From positions 1,036,664 to 1,100,663 of the forward strand of contig NZ_LT630337.1 of assembly GCF_900117315.1 (NCBI RefSeq): 64,000 nucleotides of DNA, written 5' to 3'. Below, piece after piece: positions 9,334 through 19,046 of this stretch. The notes beneath the pieces were generated by a model. It was not told the DNA's origin, ran no database searches, and was given only the letters and a program-made list of their open reading frames with translations. This stretch comes from Bacillus massilinigeriensis (GTDB lineage Bacteria; Bacillota; Bacilli; Bacillales; Cytobacillaceae). A program made the position numbers and the translations under genes. Numbering within the stretch: position 1 is the first letter of the stretch; each line of letters opens with the position of its first letter.

Positions 9334-9483
9334 TTATCTTTTTGATTTTGTTTGACTTGGCTTTGGTTGTTCTTCTTGTATAACTCCATTTAATTTTACA
9401 CGATTATATTTGCTCTGGTTGTCCCCTATACTTGGAGCAACATTTGCCATTGGAAGCTGTTCTAATTCCTTCCCCCTTGGCAT
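9334..9483 (-). CDS. Small hypothetical hydrophilic protein (49 aa)
   Basis: A short reading frame of 49 codons beginning MPRGKELEQLPMANVAPSIG and ending QTKSKR. It is supported by GGAGGTG seven bases before ATG 9483 and by a strong terminator right after its stop. An in-frame ATG at 9489 is too close to the Shine-Dalgarno to be the start. The protein is hydrophilic, rich in Lys, Gln, Asn and Pro, and shows no membrane segment, signal peptide or domain that I recognise. Function is unknown. It could be one of the many small stress or sporulation proteins of bacilli, but nothing in the sequence proves this. Confidence 0.7.
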   Translation of the reverse strand: MPRGKELEQLPMANVAPSIGDNQSKYNRVKLNGVIQEEQPKPSQTKSKR

Positions 9484-9586
9484 CGGCATTCACCTCCTAC
9501 ACTTAATATGTGTTACACCCTCTGTTATGATGAATCGAAAATACTACTATTAAGTGCTAAGAAGGAAAAGTTCAGTACTGCACATC

Positions 9587-9614
9587 AAAAAAGTCTCTCC
9601 TTGTGGAAAGACTT
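9587..9614 (-). terminator. Terminator of the sensor kinase gene
   Basis: Minus-strand hairpin AAGTCTTTCC-ACAA-GGAGAGACTT (10-bp stem, one G-U pair) followed by TTTT, about 25 bp after the kinase stop. Confidence 0.9.
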
Positions 9615-9639
9615 CTTCATCACCGAGTATATTGTTTGC

Positions 9640-10929
9640 TTATGTTGAATGATAGGTTGCTATTTCCTCCAAGTGGTTTTCACCCCAAGGTAAATATTGA
9701 GGAAAGGAAATAATAAACGTTGTCCCTTTTCCTTGTTGACTGTTCGTTTTAATGATTCCGTTCATTGCCCTTATGATGCTATAAGAAACCATTAATCCAA
9801 GACCCGTTCCTGACCCTTTCTTTGTTGTAAAAAATGGTTCACCTAACCTTGCTATCTCTCTTTCCGTCATTCCCTTCCCAGTATCAGTAATTAAAATATC
9901 AAGATAGGTACTATCCATACTTGTTTTTATCGATAATCTTCCACCAGATGGCATTGCTTCAATACTATTTTTAATAATATTGATAAAACATTGATGAAAC
10001 TTATTTTTATCTCCCTGAATAATGCCAATTGGACCATAGGAAGTTTCTATATGAATTGCATTCATGTTGCATAGTGGCTCTAGCACCTTTAATACGTGGT
10101 CAAGCTCACGGTGAATATCCATTTCTTCAATATGCTCTAACGACGGTTTAGCAAATGTTAAGTAGTCTTGAATAACCTTTTCTGCTCGATCCAGTTCTTT
10201 AATGGAAATATTAACGTATTCTCTAGTTTTCGTTTGCAATTGTCCGTCTTCCCCAATTAATTGGAGAAAACCCTTAACTGCAGTTATTGGATTACGAATT
10301 TCGTGTGAAAATGCGGCTCCCATATGACTTACGGCTTCAAGCTTTTGAGTTTCATATACTTGATCCCTAATCATCATATTTCGCTTAATAGATTCAAAAG
10401 TGAAAGCAATAATTGCGGTCCCTACTGTCGGAACAATGATCATAACTGCCCACACATCCATCCTTTGAATCGGTTCACCTAAAAGTACATATACAATCAT
10501 AAATAATATCGGTGTTATCAAAGCAAGCATGACTGAAATATTTATTCTCATTTTCAATGATCTTTTAAAAAATGACGGATGAATCATTTGAACAGTGAGG
10601 GCCAAGAATAAATAAATCCCTAAAGTAATCCAAAATCCATGATCAATACTTAAGAATGCGCGAATGATGATAATTAAGAAAGCAATAGGAATCCCTATCC
10701 CAAAGTATAGTCCACCTAAGATTAATGGAATCTCCCGTAAGTCAACTCTAATCTGATGACTGATTTCCTTAGAAAATAATAAACATAATAGCACTGCAAT
10801 AAAGAAATATACGAACATACCCTTTTTTGTTACAGGTCTTGAAACTTGACGTTCTATACCTATTTGGACAAATAACAGCAGAACCAGTAATAGGGATAGA
10901 TTAAAAAGCAAATGCCTTACTAATTCCAT
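9640..10929 (-). CDS. Membrane sensor histidine kinase, KinB-like
   Basis: About 429 residues. The N-terminal half has roughly six membrane helices of the 5TM-LytS/KinB type (IPLILGGLYFGIGIPIAFLI, then an RAFLSIDHGFW-like loop). The C-terminal half is a complete kinase core: H-box AAFSHEIRNPITAVKGFLQ with phospho-acceptor His near 205, N-box INIIKNSIEAMPSGG, then DTGKGM and GTGLGLMVSY. No response regulator is adjacent, as is usual for orphan kinases feeding the sporulation phosphorelay. Topology and length agree with KinB of Bacillus subtilis, but several sporulation kinases share this form. The start at 10929 (MELVRHLL) has GGTGA five bases upstream; 10941 is an alternative. Confidence 0.8.
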   Translation of the reverse strand: MELVRHLLFNLSLLLVLLLFVQIGIERQVSRPVTKKGMFVYFFIAVLLCLLFSKEISHQIRVDLREIPLILGGLYFGIGIPIAFLIIIIRAFLSIDHGFWITLGIYLFLALTVQMIHPSFFKRSLKMRINISVMLALITPILFMIVYVLLGEPIQRMDVWAVMIIVPTVGTAIIAFTFESIKRNMMIRDQVYETQKLEAVSHMGAAFSHEIRNPITAVKGFLQLIGEDGQLQTKTREYVNISIKELDRAEKVIQDYLTFAKPSLEHIEEMDIHRELDHVLKVLEPLCNMNAIHIETSYGPIGIIQGDKNKFHQCFINIIKNSIEAMPSGGRLSIKTSMDSTYLDILITDTGKGMTEREIARLGEPFFTTKKGSGTGLGLMVSYSIIRAMNGIIKTNSQQGKGTTFIISFPQYLPWGENHLEEIATYHST

Positions 10930-11143
10930 ACTTGTCACCATCCATCCTTCGATATCTAAATGTTACAATTTTTTGTCCAATACGACAAGTTTTTTCGATT
11001 TTTTGTTGAAATATGTTGAAAAATGGAAGGAAGCCTATTTTAATAATCAAATGTATATCTTTGTAAAACGTTTTTTACTATATTCCCTTATAACAGAATT
11101 TTTAAAAATATAAAAATTTTGTAAATTTCATTCCCATTCTGTA

Positions 11144-11152
11144 TGTTATACT
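11144..11152 (+). promoter_or_regulatory. Extended -10 element upstream of the TetR gene
   Basis: TGTTATACT matches an extended -10 (TGnTATAAT) with one deviation and lies 60 bp before the TetR start. No good -35 is visible at 17 bp. Confidence 0.45.
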
Positions 11153-11211
11153 ATATGAAAATAATTATGGGATTAGCGTAAATAAGGTTTGCTGCTAATG
11201 GAGGGTGAGAT

Positions 11212-11823
11212 ATGACTAATAAAAAAATAACATTAAAAGATTTAAAAGCTGAAGAAAAGGCAGCGCGAAAAAATCTCATTGTTGATACAGCAATACGTTT
11301 ATTTAGCAATCGGCCATTAAAAGAAGTTGGCATAAGAGATATTGCAAAAGAAGCAGGAATCTCACCTGCCTTGATTTATCGCTACTTTTCAGATCAAGAT
11401 GAGCTTCTTTTGGAAGCAATTAATAGAGAAACCGGCCAAATGATCCATCATTTCCTCCTTAAAGTAGATGAACTTAATGAAAATAGTTTAATTGAGGTCG
11501 CAAAGGAGTTCGTCCGCTATTTATTCCAACACGACCATTTCTTTAGAATGATGACCCATTTCATGATGGATCGAACAATTAAAAGGGAGAAACTAGAAAA
11601 ATTCGACCAACATATTCGAAATTTATTAGAAATATTTGATGGTTTGTTTCTCCGAGCAGGTGCAAGCCAGCCAAGATTATATTCACATGCCCTTTTTGCT
11701 AGTTTAAATGGAATTCTTATCACCTACAGACACTATCCTGGTAAAGATGAGAGGGATGTGGAAAAACAGATTATGAAATTAACTGAAGTGATTGGCACTC
11801 TCTTTTCGCAAATTAATGAGTAG
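11212..11823 (+). CDS. TetR/AcrR family transcriptional regulator
   Basis: A 203-residue repressor-type protein. The N-terminal helix-turn-helix spans about 20-65, with RDIAKEAGISPALIYRYFSDQDELLLEAI being the signature. The rest is an all-helical ligand-binding and dimerisation domain, which gives no clue to the inducer. ATG 11212 follows GGAGGGTGAG. It points towards the tudS gene 82 bp downstream, so it might control that gene, itself, or distant targets. Two TetR-style palindromes exist elsewhere in the window (24243 and 45230) but none occurs here, so a link is only speculation. Confidence 0.85.
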   Translation: MTNKKITLKDLKAEEKAARKNLIVDTAIRLFSNRPLKEVGIRDIAKEAGISPALIYRYFSDQDELLLEAINRETGQMIHHFLLKVDELNENSLIEVAKEFVRYLFQHDHFFRMMTHFMMDRTIKREKLEKFDQHIRNLLEIFDGLFLRAGASQPRLYSHALFASLNGILITYRHYPGKDERDVEKQIMKLTEVIGTLFSQINE

Positions 11824-11904
11824 GTCAATAATTATTTATCCAATTATATAACCAACCAAATCATTTCACTTTTTGGAAAAGCATACTATTAATGAGGTGA
11901 AGAC

Positions 11905-12366
11905 ATGATTCTTGTAAGCTCCTGCCTAGCAGGATTAAAGGTTAGATATGACGGTGGAGACTGTTTCAATCAACGAATTCAGCAGCTGATTGAACAAAAA
12001 AAGGCTGTTTCTGTTTGTCCAGAAGTACTAGGTGGTCTCCCAACTCCAAGAGTACCAGCTGAAATTATCGGTGGAGATGGCGATGATGTCATCAATGAAA
12101 AGGCAAAGGTATTCGACCAAAACGGAAAGGATGTTACAGAAATGTTTTTGAAAGGAGCCTATGCAGCCCTTGATAAAGCAAAGGAAATTGGTGCAACCAT
12201 GGTAATTCTTAAGGAAAATAGTCCTTCATGTGGGAGTTCTTTCATTTATAACGGAAAATTTAATGGCAAGAAAATTGCCGGAAGTGGGGTCACGGCTGCT
12301 TTACTTAGAAAAAATGGAATTAAAGTTATTTCCGAAAAGGAGTTTTTATATAGCGATATTTTATAA
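11905..12366 (+). CDS. tudS: DUF523 family protein, putative TudS-type thiouracil desulfidase
   Basis: A 153-residue protein that is a stand-alone DUF523 domain. The hallmark cysteines are C7 (SSCLAG), C38 (VCPEVLGGLPTPR) and C109 (SPSCGSS), expected to hold a [4Fe-4S] cluster with one open iron site. Characterised TudS desulfurises 4-thiouracil to uracil by this means; that role is transferred from family knowledge, and many DUF523 proteins are untested. The ATG follows GAGGTGAAGAC. It lies downstream of the TetR gene in the same direction and ends at a bidirectional terminator. Cytoplasmic. Confidence 0.8.
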   Translation: MILVSSCLAGLKVRYDGGDCFNQRIQQLIEQKKAVSVCPEVLGGLPTPRVPAEIIGGDGDDVINEKAKVFDQNGKDVTEMFLKGAYAALDKAKEIGATMVILKENSPSCGSSFIYNGKFNGKKIAGSGVTAALLRKNGIKVISEKEFLYSDIL

Positions 12367-12471
12367 AATGACTGGGCAATCTTAAAAAGTTCTAGGACAT
12401 ACAAAAGCTTGACTTTTAAGTTTATCACTTGTTATGTTCCTTTCATTGTTTTATATCTTATTAGATAATCA

Positions 12472-12504
12472 AAAGCCTGATAAATCAACGTTTATCAGGC
12501 TTTG
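12472..12504. terminator. Bidirectional terminator
   Basis: A 13-bp perfect stem AAAGCCTGATAAA with a 6-base loop, flanked by A and T tracts, lies between the convergent tudS and the 12608 membrane gene. Confidence 0.85.
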
Positions 12505-12607
12505 AATTTGTTGCGATATGCTCTTATTGGAGTTACAAAGAAAAATATGGCATCCCCCCAAAACAACTTAAGTATAAGTGAGTGATAATTCAATATTATT
12601 TAATGGA

Positions 12608-13054
12608 CTAGGAACCTGTACCATGATGGCGGTGCGGAAACACCTCATGATTTCCAACTTTGCGTACATTTAAGAAATAGCCTAGGAGTAATTCCATCGC
12701 TCCTATGACTAAAAATGTTGGCTGCAACCAGCTTATCCACCCAATCCAGAATACTTGAATAGATATCCAAATAATCATGATAATTCCTAGAATGATAGTG
12801 GATATCCCCGAGTATCGAAAATTTTTGAAGGCAAAAATGGCACCAATTAAACTACCAATACCGTTAAGAATTAATAGAAAAATACCTGGGATTAAGAAGC
12901 TTTCAAATGGGGAATTTTCTAATATTTCCACTGACATCCCCAGTCCTGAGCCACTTGAATCAATGATAAATCCTCCGCCAGCGGCAACAGCTCCTATTCC
13001 AACAAAAGATAGGAGAATCCCCGTTCCATACGGCAAAAGCTTCATTTTGTTCAT
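12608..13054 (-). CDS. Hypothetical four-helix membrane protein
   Basis: A 148-residue protein with about four hydrophobic segments (near 8-30, 50-72, 80-102 and 108-130), the first pair separated by a Ser/Gly-rich loop (FIIDSSGSGLG). The tail is His-rich (HRHHGTG). I do not recognise the family. The gene stands alone, with a GAGGGTGG site before ATG 13054 and convergent neighbours. It is probably a cytoplasmic-membrane protein of the small multispan class common in bacilli. The His-rich tail might bind metal, but that is only a guess. Confidence 0.65.
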   Translation of the reverse strand: MNKMKLLPYGTGILLSFVGIGAVAAGGGFIIDSSGSGLGMSVEILENSPFESFLIPGIFLLILNGIGSLIGAIFAFKNFRYSGISTIILGIIMIIWISIQVFWIGWISWLQPTFLVIGAMELLLGYFLNVRKVGNHEVFPHRHHGTGS

Positions 13055-13232
13055 GAACCCACCCTCTTTTCGAATAGATAATACGTAAAAAAATAAACTG
13101 AAACATTTGGATTAGCTTTCTTACTTATATTATATACCGAAAAGAGTTTACTATATCCGAATAATGTGTTAAATAATTATCATATTTAATCTTAATAAAA
13201 TACCTTATGAATAAGTATTTTCATAGTTTTCT

Positions 13233-14420
13233 TTATACAGGAACACCATTTAATAGAACTGATACTAATCGATCCATTCCAAGTTGAATTTTTTCTGGGG
13301 ATGGATGACTATAGTTTAGTCGAAACGTATTGTTTACTGGATTTGTTGCATAAAATTGGACACCTGGAACAAACGCAACCCCATTTTTAACAGCTTCTGA
13401 TAGCAAAGTTGTCGTATTTAAATCGTCTTGCCCCTTCACCCATAAGAACATTCCACCTTTCGGCTCTTTCCATGTAAAGGTACCTGGCTTTAACTTTTTC
13501 AAATAGTCCTGCATAATCATCATTCTGCTGTAATATTCTTTTCTCAATTGCTTAATATGACTCTCCAAATCAAAATCTCTCAATAAGTAATACAATGCTT
13601 GTTGGTCAATGGAACTTGAATGTAAATCAACCATTTGCTTCGCTTGTGACATCATTGCGATTACTTCCCGTGGACCAGTAATCCAACCCGTTCTCAAGGC
13701 AGGTACTACAGTTTTTGAAAAGGTACTCGTATATAATACATGGGTCTGCTCCTTATCAAAGGATGCAATAGGATGATAATCTGTCGATTCATCAAATTTT
13801 ATTTCTCCATATGGATCATCTTCTAATACCAGAACATTATATTTATAGCATAGTTCTAGTAGATTTTTTCTACGATCTTCACTCCATGCCTTTCCGTCTG
13901 GATTTGAGAATGTTGGAATGACATAAATGAATTTCGGATGATGCTTCTTAATCTTCTCTTCCAAATCTTCAGGATCCATTCCATCTTCATCTCCATTTAC
14001 AGCAACAACAGATGCTCCAAATGAACGGAATACTTGTAATGCAGACAAGTATGTAGGATTTTCGGTTAACACAACATCTCCATGGGATATCATAATTCGT
14101 GATAAAAGATAGATGGCTTGTTGTGAGCCAGTGGTTACAAGAATGTTATCAGGGTTTGATGGAATCCCTTTTTCATTCATCCTTGATGAAATACTCTCTC
14201 TTAAAGGTTTAAATCCTTCTGTTAACCCATATTGCATAGAGGCGTTTCCTGATGCTAATACTTTTTCATATGCTGATTGGACAGCCGCGACAGGGAACAA
14301 TTCTTCACATGGAAGCCCTCCTGCAAAAGAAATGACATTCCCTTGTTGAATCACATTTAAGATTTCTCTAACGGCAGATGATTCGAAGGTTTTTGTTCGG
14401 TCAGCAAATGAATAATCCAT
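13233..14420 (-). CDS. PLP-dependent aminotransferase, class I/II (2-aminoadipate/LysN-like)
   Basis: A 395-residue fold-type I aminotransferase. Motifs are FAGGLPCEELFP (about 28-39), MQYGLTEGFKPLRESI, TTGSQQAIYLLSRIM, VLEDDPYGEIKF and the PLP lysine in TFSKTVVPALRTGW (about residue 236). The pattern is that of the stand-alone enzymes related to MocR regulators and LysN, which transaminate 2-aminoadipate, aromatic or branched substrates. Specificity cannot be read off the sequence. The start at 14420 (MDYSFAD) is chosen because GAAGGGACC precedes it; the ORF extends to 14456 through the ribosome binding site. It is monocistronic. Confidence 0.85.
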   Translation of the reverse strand: MDYSFADRTKTFESSAVREILNVIQQGNVISFAGGLPCEELFPVAAVQSAYEKVLASGNASMQYGLTEGFKPLRESISSRMNEKGIPSNPDNILVTTGSQQAIYLLSRIMISHGDVVLTENPTYLSALQVFRSFGASVVAVNGDEDGMDPEDLEEKIKKHHPKFIYVIPTFSNPDGKAWSEDRRKNLLELCYKYNVLVLEDDPYGEIKFDESTDYHPIASFDKEQTHVLYTSTFSKTVVPALRTGWITGPREVIAMMSQAKQMVDLHSSSIDQQALYYLLRDFDLESHIKQLRKEYYSRMMIMQDYLKKLKPGTFTWKEPKGGMFLWVKGQDDLNTTTLLSEAVKNGVAFVPGVQFYATNPVNNTFRLNYSHPSPEKIQLGMDRLVSVLLNGVPV

Positions 14421-14550
14421 ATAAGGTCCCTTCCTTTTCTTCTTACATAGCTGCAAACATTAATATTGCTCGCTTGTTTAATATTGTTTATATATCATAT
14501 ACATACTTTTATGAAATTTCAATTGATTTTACAAAAGATTTCGAAAATTT

Positions 14551-14579
14551 TCTTAAAAATGAGCTGGCTTAAAACCAGC
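14551..14579 (-). terminator. Terminator of the tad operon
   Basis: Minus-strand hairpin GCTGG-TTTTAAG-CCAGC followed by TCATTTTTAAG lies 25 bp beyond the tadC stop. Confidence 0.65.
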
Positions 14580-14604
14580 AACCCCCCCAAATTCTATTTT
14601 TGTG

Positions 14605-15513
14605 TTATAACCAAGTAGTAAGCAGAGTGATAACGACCGGACCAAGTAAAACAATAAAAAGCATTGGAAAAATAAACAATATCATAGGAAAAAGCATTTT
14701 AACTGGTGCTTTGGCTGCTTGTTCTTTCACCCGCTGCCTTTGATTTTCACGAATTCGTTCCGTTTGAGCCTTTAAAACCTTTGACATCCCAATTCCCCAT
14801 TGATCAGCCTGAATAATGGAGTTCATGATACTCTTGAAAAACTCGGAGGGAATTCGATCTCGAAGATCCACAAACGCCTGTCTTCTAGACTTTCCAAGCC
14901 TCATATCCTCTAATGTTAGTAAAAATTCACTCGACAAAGGAGAATTCATCTGACGACACACTCTGACCAAAGCACCGTCTAAACCCATTCCAGCTTCGAT
15001 TGAAATGGTAACCAAATCAAAAAAGTCTGGCATTGATTTTTCGATTTCAATCATACGCGTTTTTCTCTTCCCACCTATGTAAAAAGAAAAATAAAGGAAA
15101 CCAAGCAAAGAAAAACACAATGAAAGAAAAATGGTTTTTCTGAATTCATTTGTTGTGGAAAAAAGAATAAAAACCGAAAGAATAAAAAGAGTGACAGAAG
15201 TTGTTATTTGAAGAATTCTAAAATCAACTGCCTTCATACCAAAAGGATTTCCCGCCTCCTGCAACTTCCTATCTAGAACAACAAGCTGATGTCTTGACAT
15301 TTTTTCAATGAAATACCTACGAATATAATTTAAAAACGATGACCTGACCTTTTCTCCTCCCCCTTTTTCAGGGACGTTCGATAAAGGCCTTCTTATGATA
15401 AAGGTTGAGATTCTATTTTGCATATTCCATTTTGCTCTATTACTTAAATAAAATATTGTTAGATAAAAGAAGGTGAAAAATAAAAATGAAAGCAACCACA
15501 AAACAATTAACAT
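14605..15513 (-). CDS. tadC: Tad pilus assembly platform protein TadC
   Basis: About 302 residues with a GspF-type (T2SSF) domain between membrane helices: a hydrophobic N-terminus, two helices near 95-145, then EKSMPDFFDLVTISIEAGMGLDGALVRV and a final C-terminal helix pair. With TadB it forms the inner-membrane platform on which the TadA ATPase acts to extrude the Flp pilus. ATG 15513 follows GAGGTGTGAA one base after the tadB stop; an upstream in-frame ATG at 15525 lies within tadB. It is the last gene of the operon. Confidence 0.85.
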   Translation of the reverse strand: MLIVLWLLSFLFFTFFYLTIFYLSNRAKWNMQNRISTFIIRRPLSNVPEKGGGEKVRSSFLNYIRRYFIEKMSRHQLVVLDRKLQEAGNPFGMKAVDFRILQITTSVTLFILSVFILFSTTNEFRKTIFLSLCFSLLGFLYFSFYIGGKRKTRMIEIEKSMPDFFDLVTISIEAGMGLDGALVRVCRQMNSPLSSEFLLTLEDMRLGKSRRQAFVDLRDRIPSEFFKSIMNSIIQADQWGIGMSKVLKAQTERIRENQRQRVKEQAAKAPVKMLFPMILFIFPMLFIVLLGPVVITLLTTWL

Positions 15514-15514
15514 T

Positions 15515-16480
15515 TCACACCTCAATTTTTATTATTTTTTGAATAAGAATCCATCCAATCAATTCTAAGGTGATTCCCCCAATTAAAATGGCTATACCAA
15601 ATGGATGAGAAAGAATGGGAAGAAAATACTGAGGATTCATGAGTGTTAATAGAATCGCTAAAGCAATAGGTAATAGGGTAACGATCCATGCTGACAATTT
15701 CCCTTGGGCCGTCAATGAATGGATTTCTTCTTTTACTCGTATTCGTTCCACAACGGTTTCCCTCAAGGTTTCAAGAATTTTTATTAAATTCCCGCCAGTT
15801 TGTCTTTGAATGAGTACGGCTGTAACCACCATTTCCAAATCCCTATTAGGGATGCGATTCAGCATGTTTTGAAAAGCTGTTTCCATATTCTCACCTAAGT
15901 TTATTTCACGAATGGCCTTTTGAAATTCAGACCCAATTGGATCCGGGACCTCTTTTGCAATTAATTGCATCGCTTGAATAAAACTAAATCCAGATTTCAT
16001 TGCTGTGGACATGGTGTCGAGGGTATGCGGAAGCTGATGGACAGTTTTCCGTAGCCGCTGGTCCCTCCTAATATTTAAGAAGGCATTTAATAAAAACCAT
16101 ACGAATACTGAAAGTAAAAAGCTAATAAAAAAATGAAATTGAAAAAGGATACTTAAAATTACGACCATAGCTACAATAATTCCTCTTACAACCATCCATT
16201 CCTCAGGCTTCAATGGTATCCCAGCTGCATCAAGATTTTGCTGTAATTTTTCCTTCTTTTGTACCTTTGGGTGAAAAATGGTTGAAAAACGGACAATCAT
16301 CCTTTTCAACCAGTCTACTTCCCCTTCATCCTCCAAATTCCCCTGAGAACGGCTCCGTATTCGATCGGTGTCAAGGATAAATCTTTTTATTCTCTTCTTT
16401 ACTCCTTCTTTTTTCCTTGAAATGTATATTCCAATCATTAGGTATAAAAGTGTAAAGGTTAAAAAATAGAGGATAAACAT
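15515..16480 (-). CDS. tadB: Tad pilus assembly platform protein TadB
   Basis: A 321-residue membrane protein: an N-terminal helix, a charged cytoplasmic region, two helices around 100-140, the T2SSF segment (LPHTLDTMSTAMKSGFSFIQAM, then REINLGENMETAF) and two C-terminal helices. It is the partner of TadC in the pilus platform. The ATG at 16480 is served by GGAGGTGTAATGC, which lies inside the last codons of tadA. Only a few bases separate tadA, tadB and tadC, so coupled translation is likely. Confidence 0.85.
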   Translation of the reverse strand: MFILYFLTFTLLYLMIGIYISRKKEGVKKRIKRFILDTDRIRSRSQGNLEDEGEVDWLKRMIVRFSTIFHPKVQKKEKLQQNLDAAGIPLKPEEWMVVRGIIVAMVVILSILFQFHFFISFLLSVFVWFLLNAFLNIRRDQRLRKTVHQLPHTLDTMSTAMKSGFSFIQAMQLIAKEVPDPIGSEFQKAIREINLGENMETAFQNMLNRIPNRDLEMVVTAVLIQRQTGGNLIKILETLRETVVERIRVKEEIHSLTAQGKLSAWIVTLLPIALAILLTLMNPQYFLPILSHPFGIAILIGGITLELIGWILIQKIIKIEV

Positions 16481-16483
16481 GCA

Positions 16484-17824
16484 TTACACCTCCGTAAACC
16501 ATTCGGCAGGCATATGAATCCCATAATGTTCTAATGATTCGGAAACATAAGGACGGAGACCTGTTGAAGTATGCTTCCCTTCAAGCTTTCCATCATTGGA
16601 TAACCCTGTTTGCTTATAAATGAAGAGATCCTGAAGAATAATCGTTTCACCTTCCATACCAATGACCTCTGTGATATGGGTTATTTTTCGACTTCCATCC
16701 TTTAATCTTGTTTGTTGAATAATAATATCTATCGCACTGGCAATTTGTTCTCGAATGGCTTTCACTGGTAAATCCATCCCTGCCATGAGGACCATAGTTT
16801 CTAACCTTGAAAGCATATCTCTCGGTGAATTAGCGTGAGCAGTAGCTAATGAGCCATCATGTCCTGTGTTCATGGCCTGCAGCATATCTAACGCCTCTGC
16901 ACTTCTAACCTCACCAATGATGATTCTGTCTGGACGCATCCTAAGAGAATTTCTAACTAAATCACGAATACTAATGCTTCCTTTTCCTTCAATATTTGGA
17001 GGCCTTGTTTCTAACGGAATCACATGGTCCTGCATAAGCTGAAGCTCAGCAGCGTCTTCAATTGTAACAATACGATCGTCATTAGGAATAAAGGAAGATA
17101 GCACATTAAGAAGGGTCGTTTTTCCTGATCCAGTTCCACCACTTACTAGGATGTTTAGTCTTGCCTTTACACATCCATCTAAAAATTTAGCCATCACCTC
17201 TGTTAGCGTACCTAGCCGGATAAAATCCTTCATTTCCAGGCGTTTGCTTGGGAATTTTCTTATCGTCATGACTGGTCCAACTAGGGATAGGGGTGGGATG
17301 ATAGCATTCACTCTTGATCCATCTGGTAATCGTGCATCTACCATTGGACTGGTTTCATTTATTCGTCTTCCTAAGGGAGAGACAATTTTTTCTATCACCT
17401 GTAGAACATGATCATCATCTCGAAAAAAGAGTTGGGTGTCCTTCAATTTCCCCTTTTTTTCAATGTAGATTTGGTAAGGACCGTTCACCATTATTTCTGA
17501 TACTTCAGGATCATTTAATAGAGGTGTGATGGGACCAAATCCAATCAGTTCATTTGTTATTGCCTCTATCAATTCTTTCTTTTCATCAAGTGAAAGAATT
17601 CTTTCATGCTGTTTGTTTAAATAATCTAGGGATTCTCTTTCAATCATTGAAATCTGTTCTTCTTCACTTAAATCTGCATGCTTTTTTAATTCTGCAATAA
17701 CATGTTGGTGTAAATGATTAATTAATTCAGGTGTTTTAGAAATTTTTACTTCCTTCTTATATGGTCCGGACGGTTGATTTATCCCAGCATTTGTTCTCTC
17801 ATTAAGCCGTCTCAAAAGTGACAT
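16484..17824 (-). CDS. tadA: Tad pilus assembly ATPase TadA/CpaF
   Basis: A 446-residue secretion ATPase of the VirB11/PulE superfamily. It has an N-terminal helical domain (about 30-110, [13 protein letters not shown]), [15 protein letters not shown], Walker [14 protein letters not shown] (about 228-240), the Asp box [11 protein letters not shown], Walker [26 protein letters not shown] (about 300-320) and the His box [15 protein letters not shown]. It powers assembly of Flp pili at the cytoplasmic face of the membrane. It sits between the CpaE-like protein and TadB with short gaps. Confidence 0.92.
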   Translation of the reverse strand: MSLLRRLNERTNAGINQPSGPYKKEVKISKTPELINHLHQHVIAELKKHADLSEEEQISMIERESLDYLNKQHERILSLDEKKELIEAITNELIGFGPITPLLNDPEVSEIMVNGPYQIYIEKKGKLKDTQLFFRDDDHVLQVIEKIVSPLGRRINETSPMVDARLPDGSRVNAIIPPLSLVGPVMTIRKFPSKRLEMKDFIRLGTLTEVMAKFLDGCVKARLNILVSGGTGSGKTTLLNVLSSFIPNDDRIVTIEDAAELQLMQDHVIPLETRPPNIEGKGSISIRDLVRNSLRMRPDRIIIGEVRSAEALDMLQAMNTGHDGSLATAHANSPRDMLSRLETMVLMAGMDLPVKAIREQIASAIDIIIQQTRLKDGSRKITHITEVIGMEGETIILQDLFIYKQTGLSNDGKLEGKHTSTGLRPYVSESLEHYGIHMPAEWFTEV

Positions 17825-17835
17825 TATTCATTCTC

Positions 17836-19008
17836 CTATTGCGCTTTACGCTTCTTTTTCCAAAAACGTTTTTTTCTTTTTCTTTCAAGCTCTATTTTGG
17901 ATTCACCTAATAACTCATCAGCAAGTTGGAATACTGCTTTTGATACAGGCACTCTTGGAGCCATAGTAACAAAGGGAATCCCTTTATTGATGGAGGCAAT
18001 AATAAGCTTATAATCACTAGGGATACGATAGCGAATATCCATTCCTAAAACTTCCTCTACCATTTCCGTAGTCAGTTCTCCAAATTCAGAATCTCGATTT
18101 AATACCACTTTTATCCGTTCCTTTAGCCCTAAGACATTTAAGGTATCTACTGCTAGTTTTCCATTTTTTAATGCTGGAAGATCAAGGCTTGTAATGAGTA
18201 AAATTTCATCCGCATTTTCTAAAGCTACTAAGGTTGTTTCAACAAAGGAAGGAGGAGTATCTATAATGATAATGTCATATTTTTTCTTCATCTCTTGGAT
18301 GAGGGTATAAACATGCTCGCCGGTTACTAGTTCGGCATACTCAGGGAGATATGGAGACGCTAAGATATCAATTCCAGCTTTATCCTTAGTCACGTAATCA
18401 TCAATAGAAAAAACTCCAGATTCATATCCTTCTTTAATCCACTCATAGATCGTTACATTTGGTTTCTGATTAAGAAGGAGTGTAATATCACCAAATTGCA
18501 AATCTAAATCGATTACCGCTACTCTGAATTCCTTCAGCAAAAAAGCAACAGCAATGTTAACAGTTAAGGCAGATTTTCCAACCCCTCCCTTTGTACTGCA
18601 AAATGTTATGACCTTCCCTTCTTTTAAGTCGGAGCTTCCCTGTCTTTTACTCTTTAATTGAATAATTTGATTTGCCTTTTCTACTGCCGAAATCCATTCC
18701 TCCTGATTGTTCATGTCAATGACATCCACTGCTCCTGAAAACATCCCTTTTTTATAATCAATAGCTTCCTTTGATAATACTAGTACAATCGCAGTCATCG
18801 GGAATAAATGTGTGATTTCCTGGCAAAGTTCGTACACCTCATAATTGATTGATTCTCCTAGTAATATGACTGCTCTTTCAGTGGTCTTGATTTTGTTATA
18901 CAATTCAGCAGTAGAATGTAATATTTTTATTCTCCTATTATGTCCAAATAAATCTTGTAACGATTCAATACGAGGTGCTTTGTCCATTAATGCAAAATAG
19001 TGAATCAT
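17836..19008 (-). CDS. tadZ: TadZ/CpaE-like pilus localisation ATPase
   Basis: About 390 residues. The first 130 form an atypical receiver-like domain without an obvious phospho-acceptor pattern. The rest is a MinD/ParA ATPase with the deviant Walker A STKGGVGKSALTVNIAVAF (about 138-156), DLDLQFGDITLLLNQKPN and IIIDTPPSFVETTL. Such proteins place the Tad machine in the cell. ATG 19008 follows AAAAGGTGATG; the TTG one codon upstream is a weaker alternative. The basic C-terminus (ERKRKKRFWKKKRKAQ) may contact the membrane or DNA. TadA follows after 11 bp. Confidence 0.87.
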   Translation of the reverse strand: MIHYFALMDKAPRIESLQDLFGHNRRIKILHSTAELYNKIKTTERAVILLGESINYEVYELCQEITHLFPMTAIVLVLSKEAIDYKKGMFSGAVDVIDMNNQEEWISAVEKANQIIQLKSKRQGSSDLKEGKVITFCSTKGGVGKSALTVNIAVAFLLKEFRVAVIDLDLQFGDITLLLNQKPNVTIYEWIKEGYESGVFSIDDYVTKDKAGIDILASPYLPEYAELVTGEHVYTLIQEMKKKYDIIIIDTPPSFVETTLVALENADEILLITSLDLPALKNGKLAVDTLNVLGLKERIKVVLNRDSEFGELTTEMVEEVLGMDIRYRIPSDYKLIIASINKGIPFVTMAPRVPVSKAVFQLADELLGESKIELERKRKKRFWKKKRKAQ

Positions 19009-19046
19009 CAATCATCACCTTTTCTATATGTATCCCTTAATAAAGC

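Noticed and set aside
11061-11078. Possible cre site TGTAAAACGTTTTTTAC upstream of the sensor kinase
   Set aside because: It has an extra base before the CG centre, so it does not fit the cre consensus spacing.
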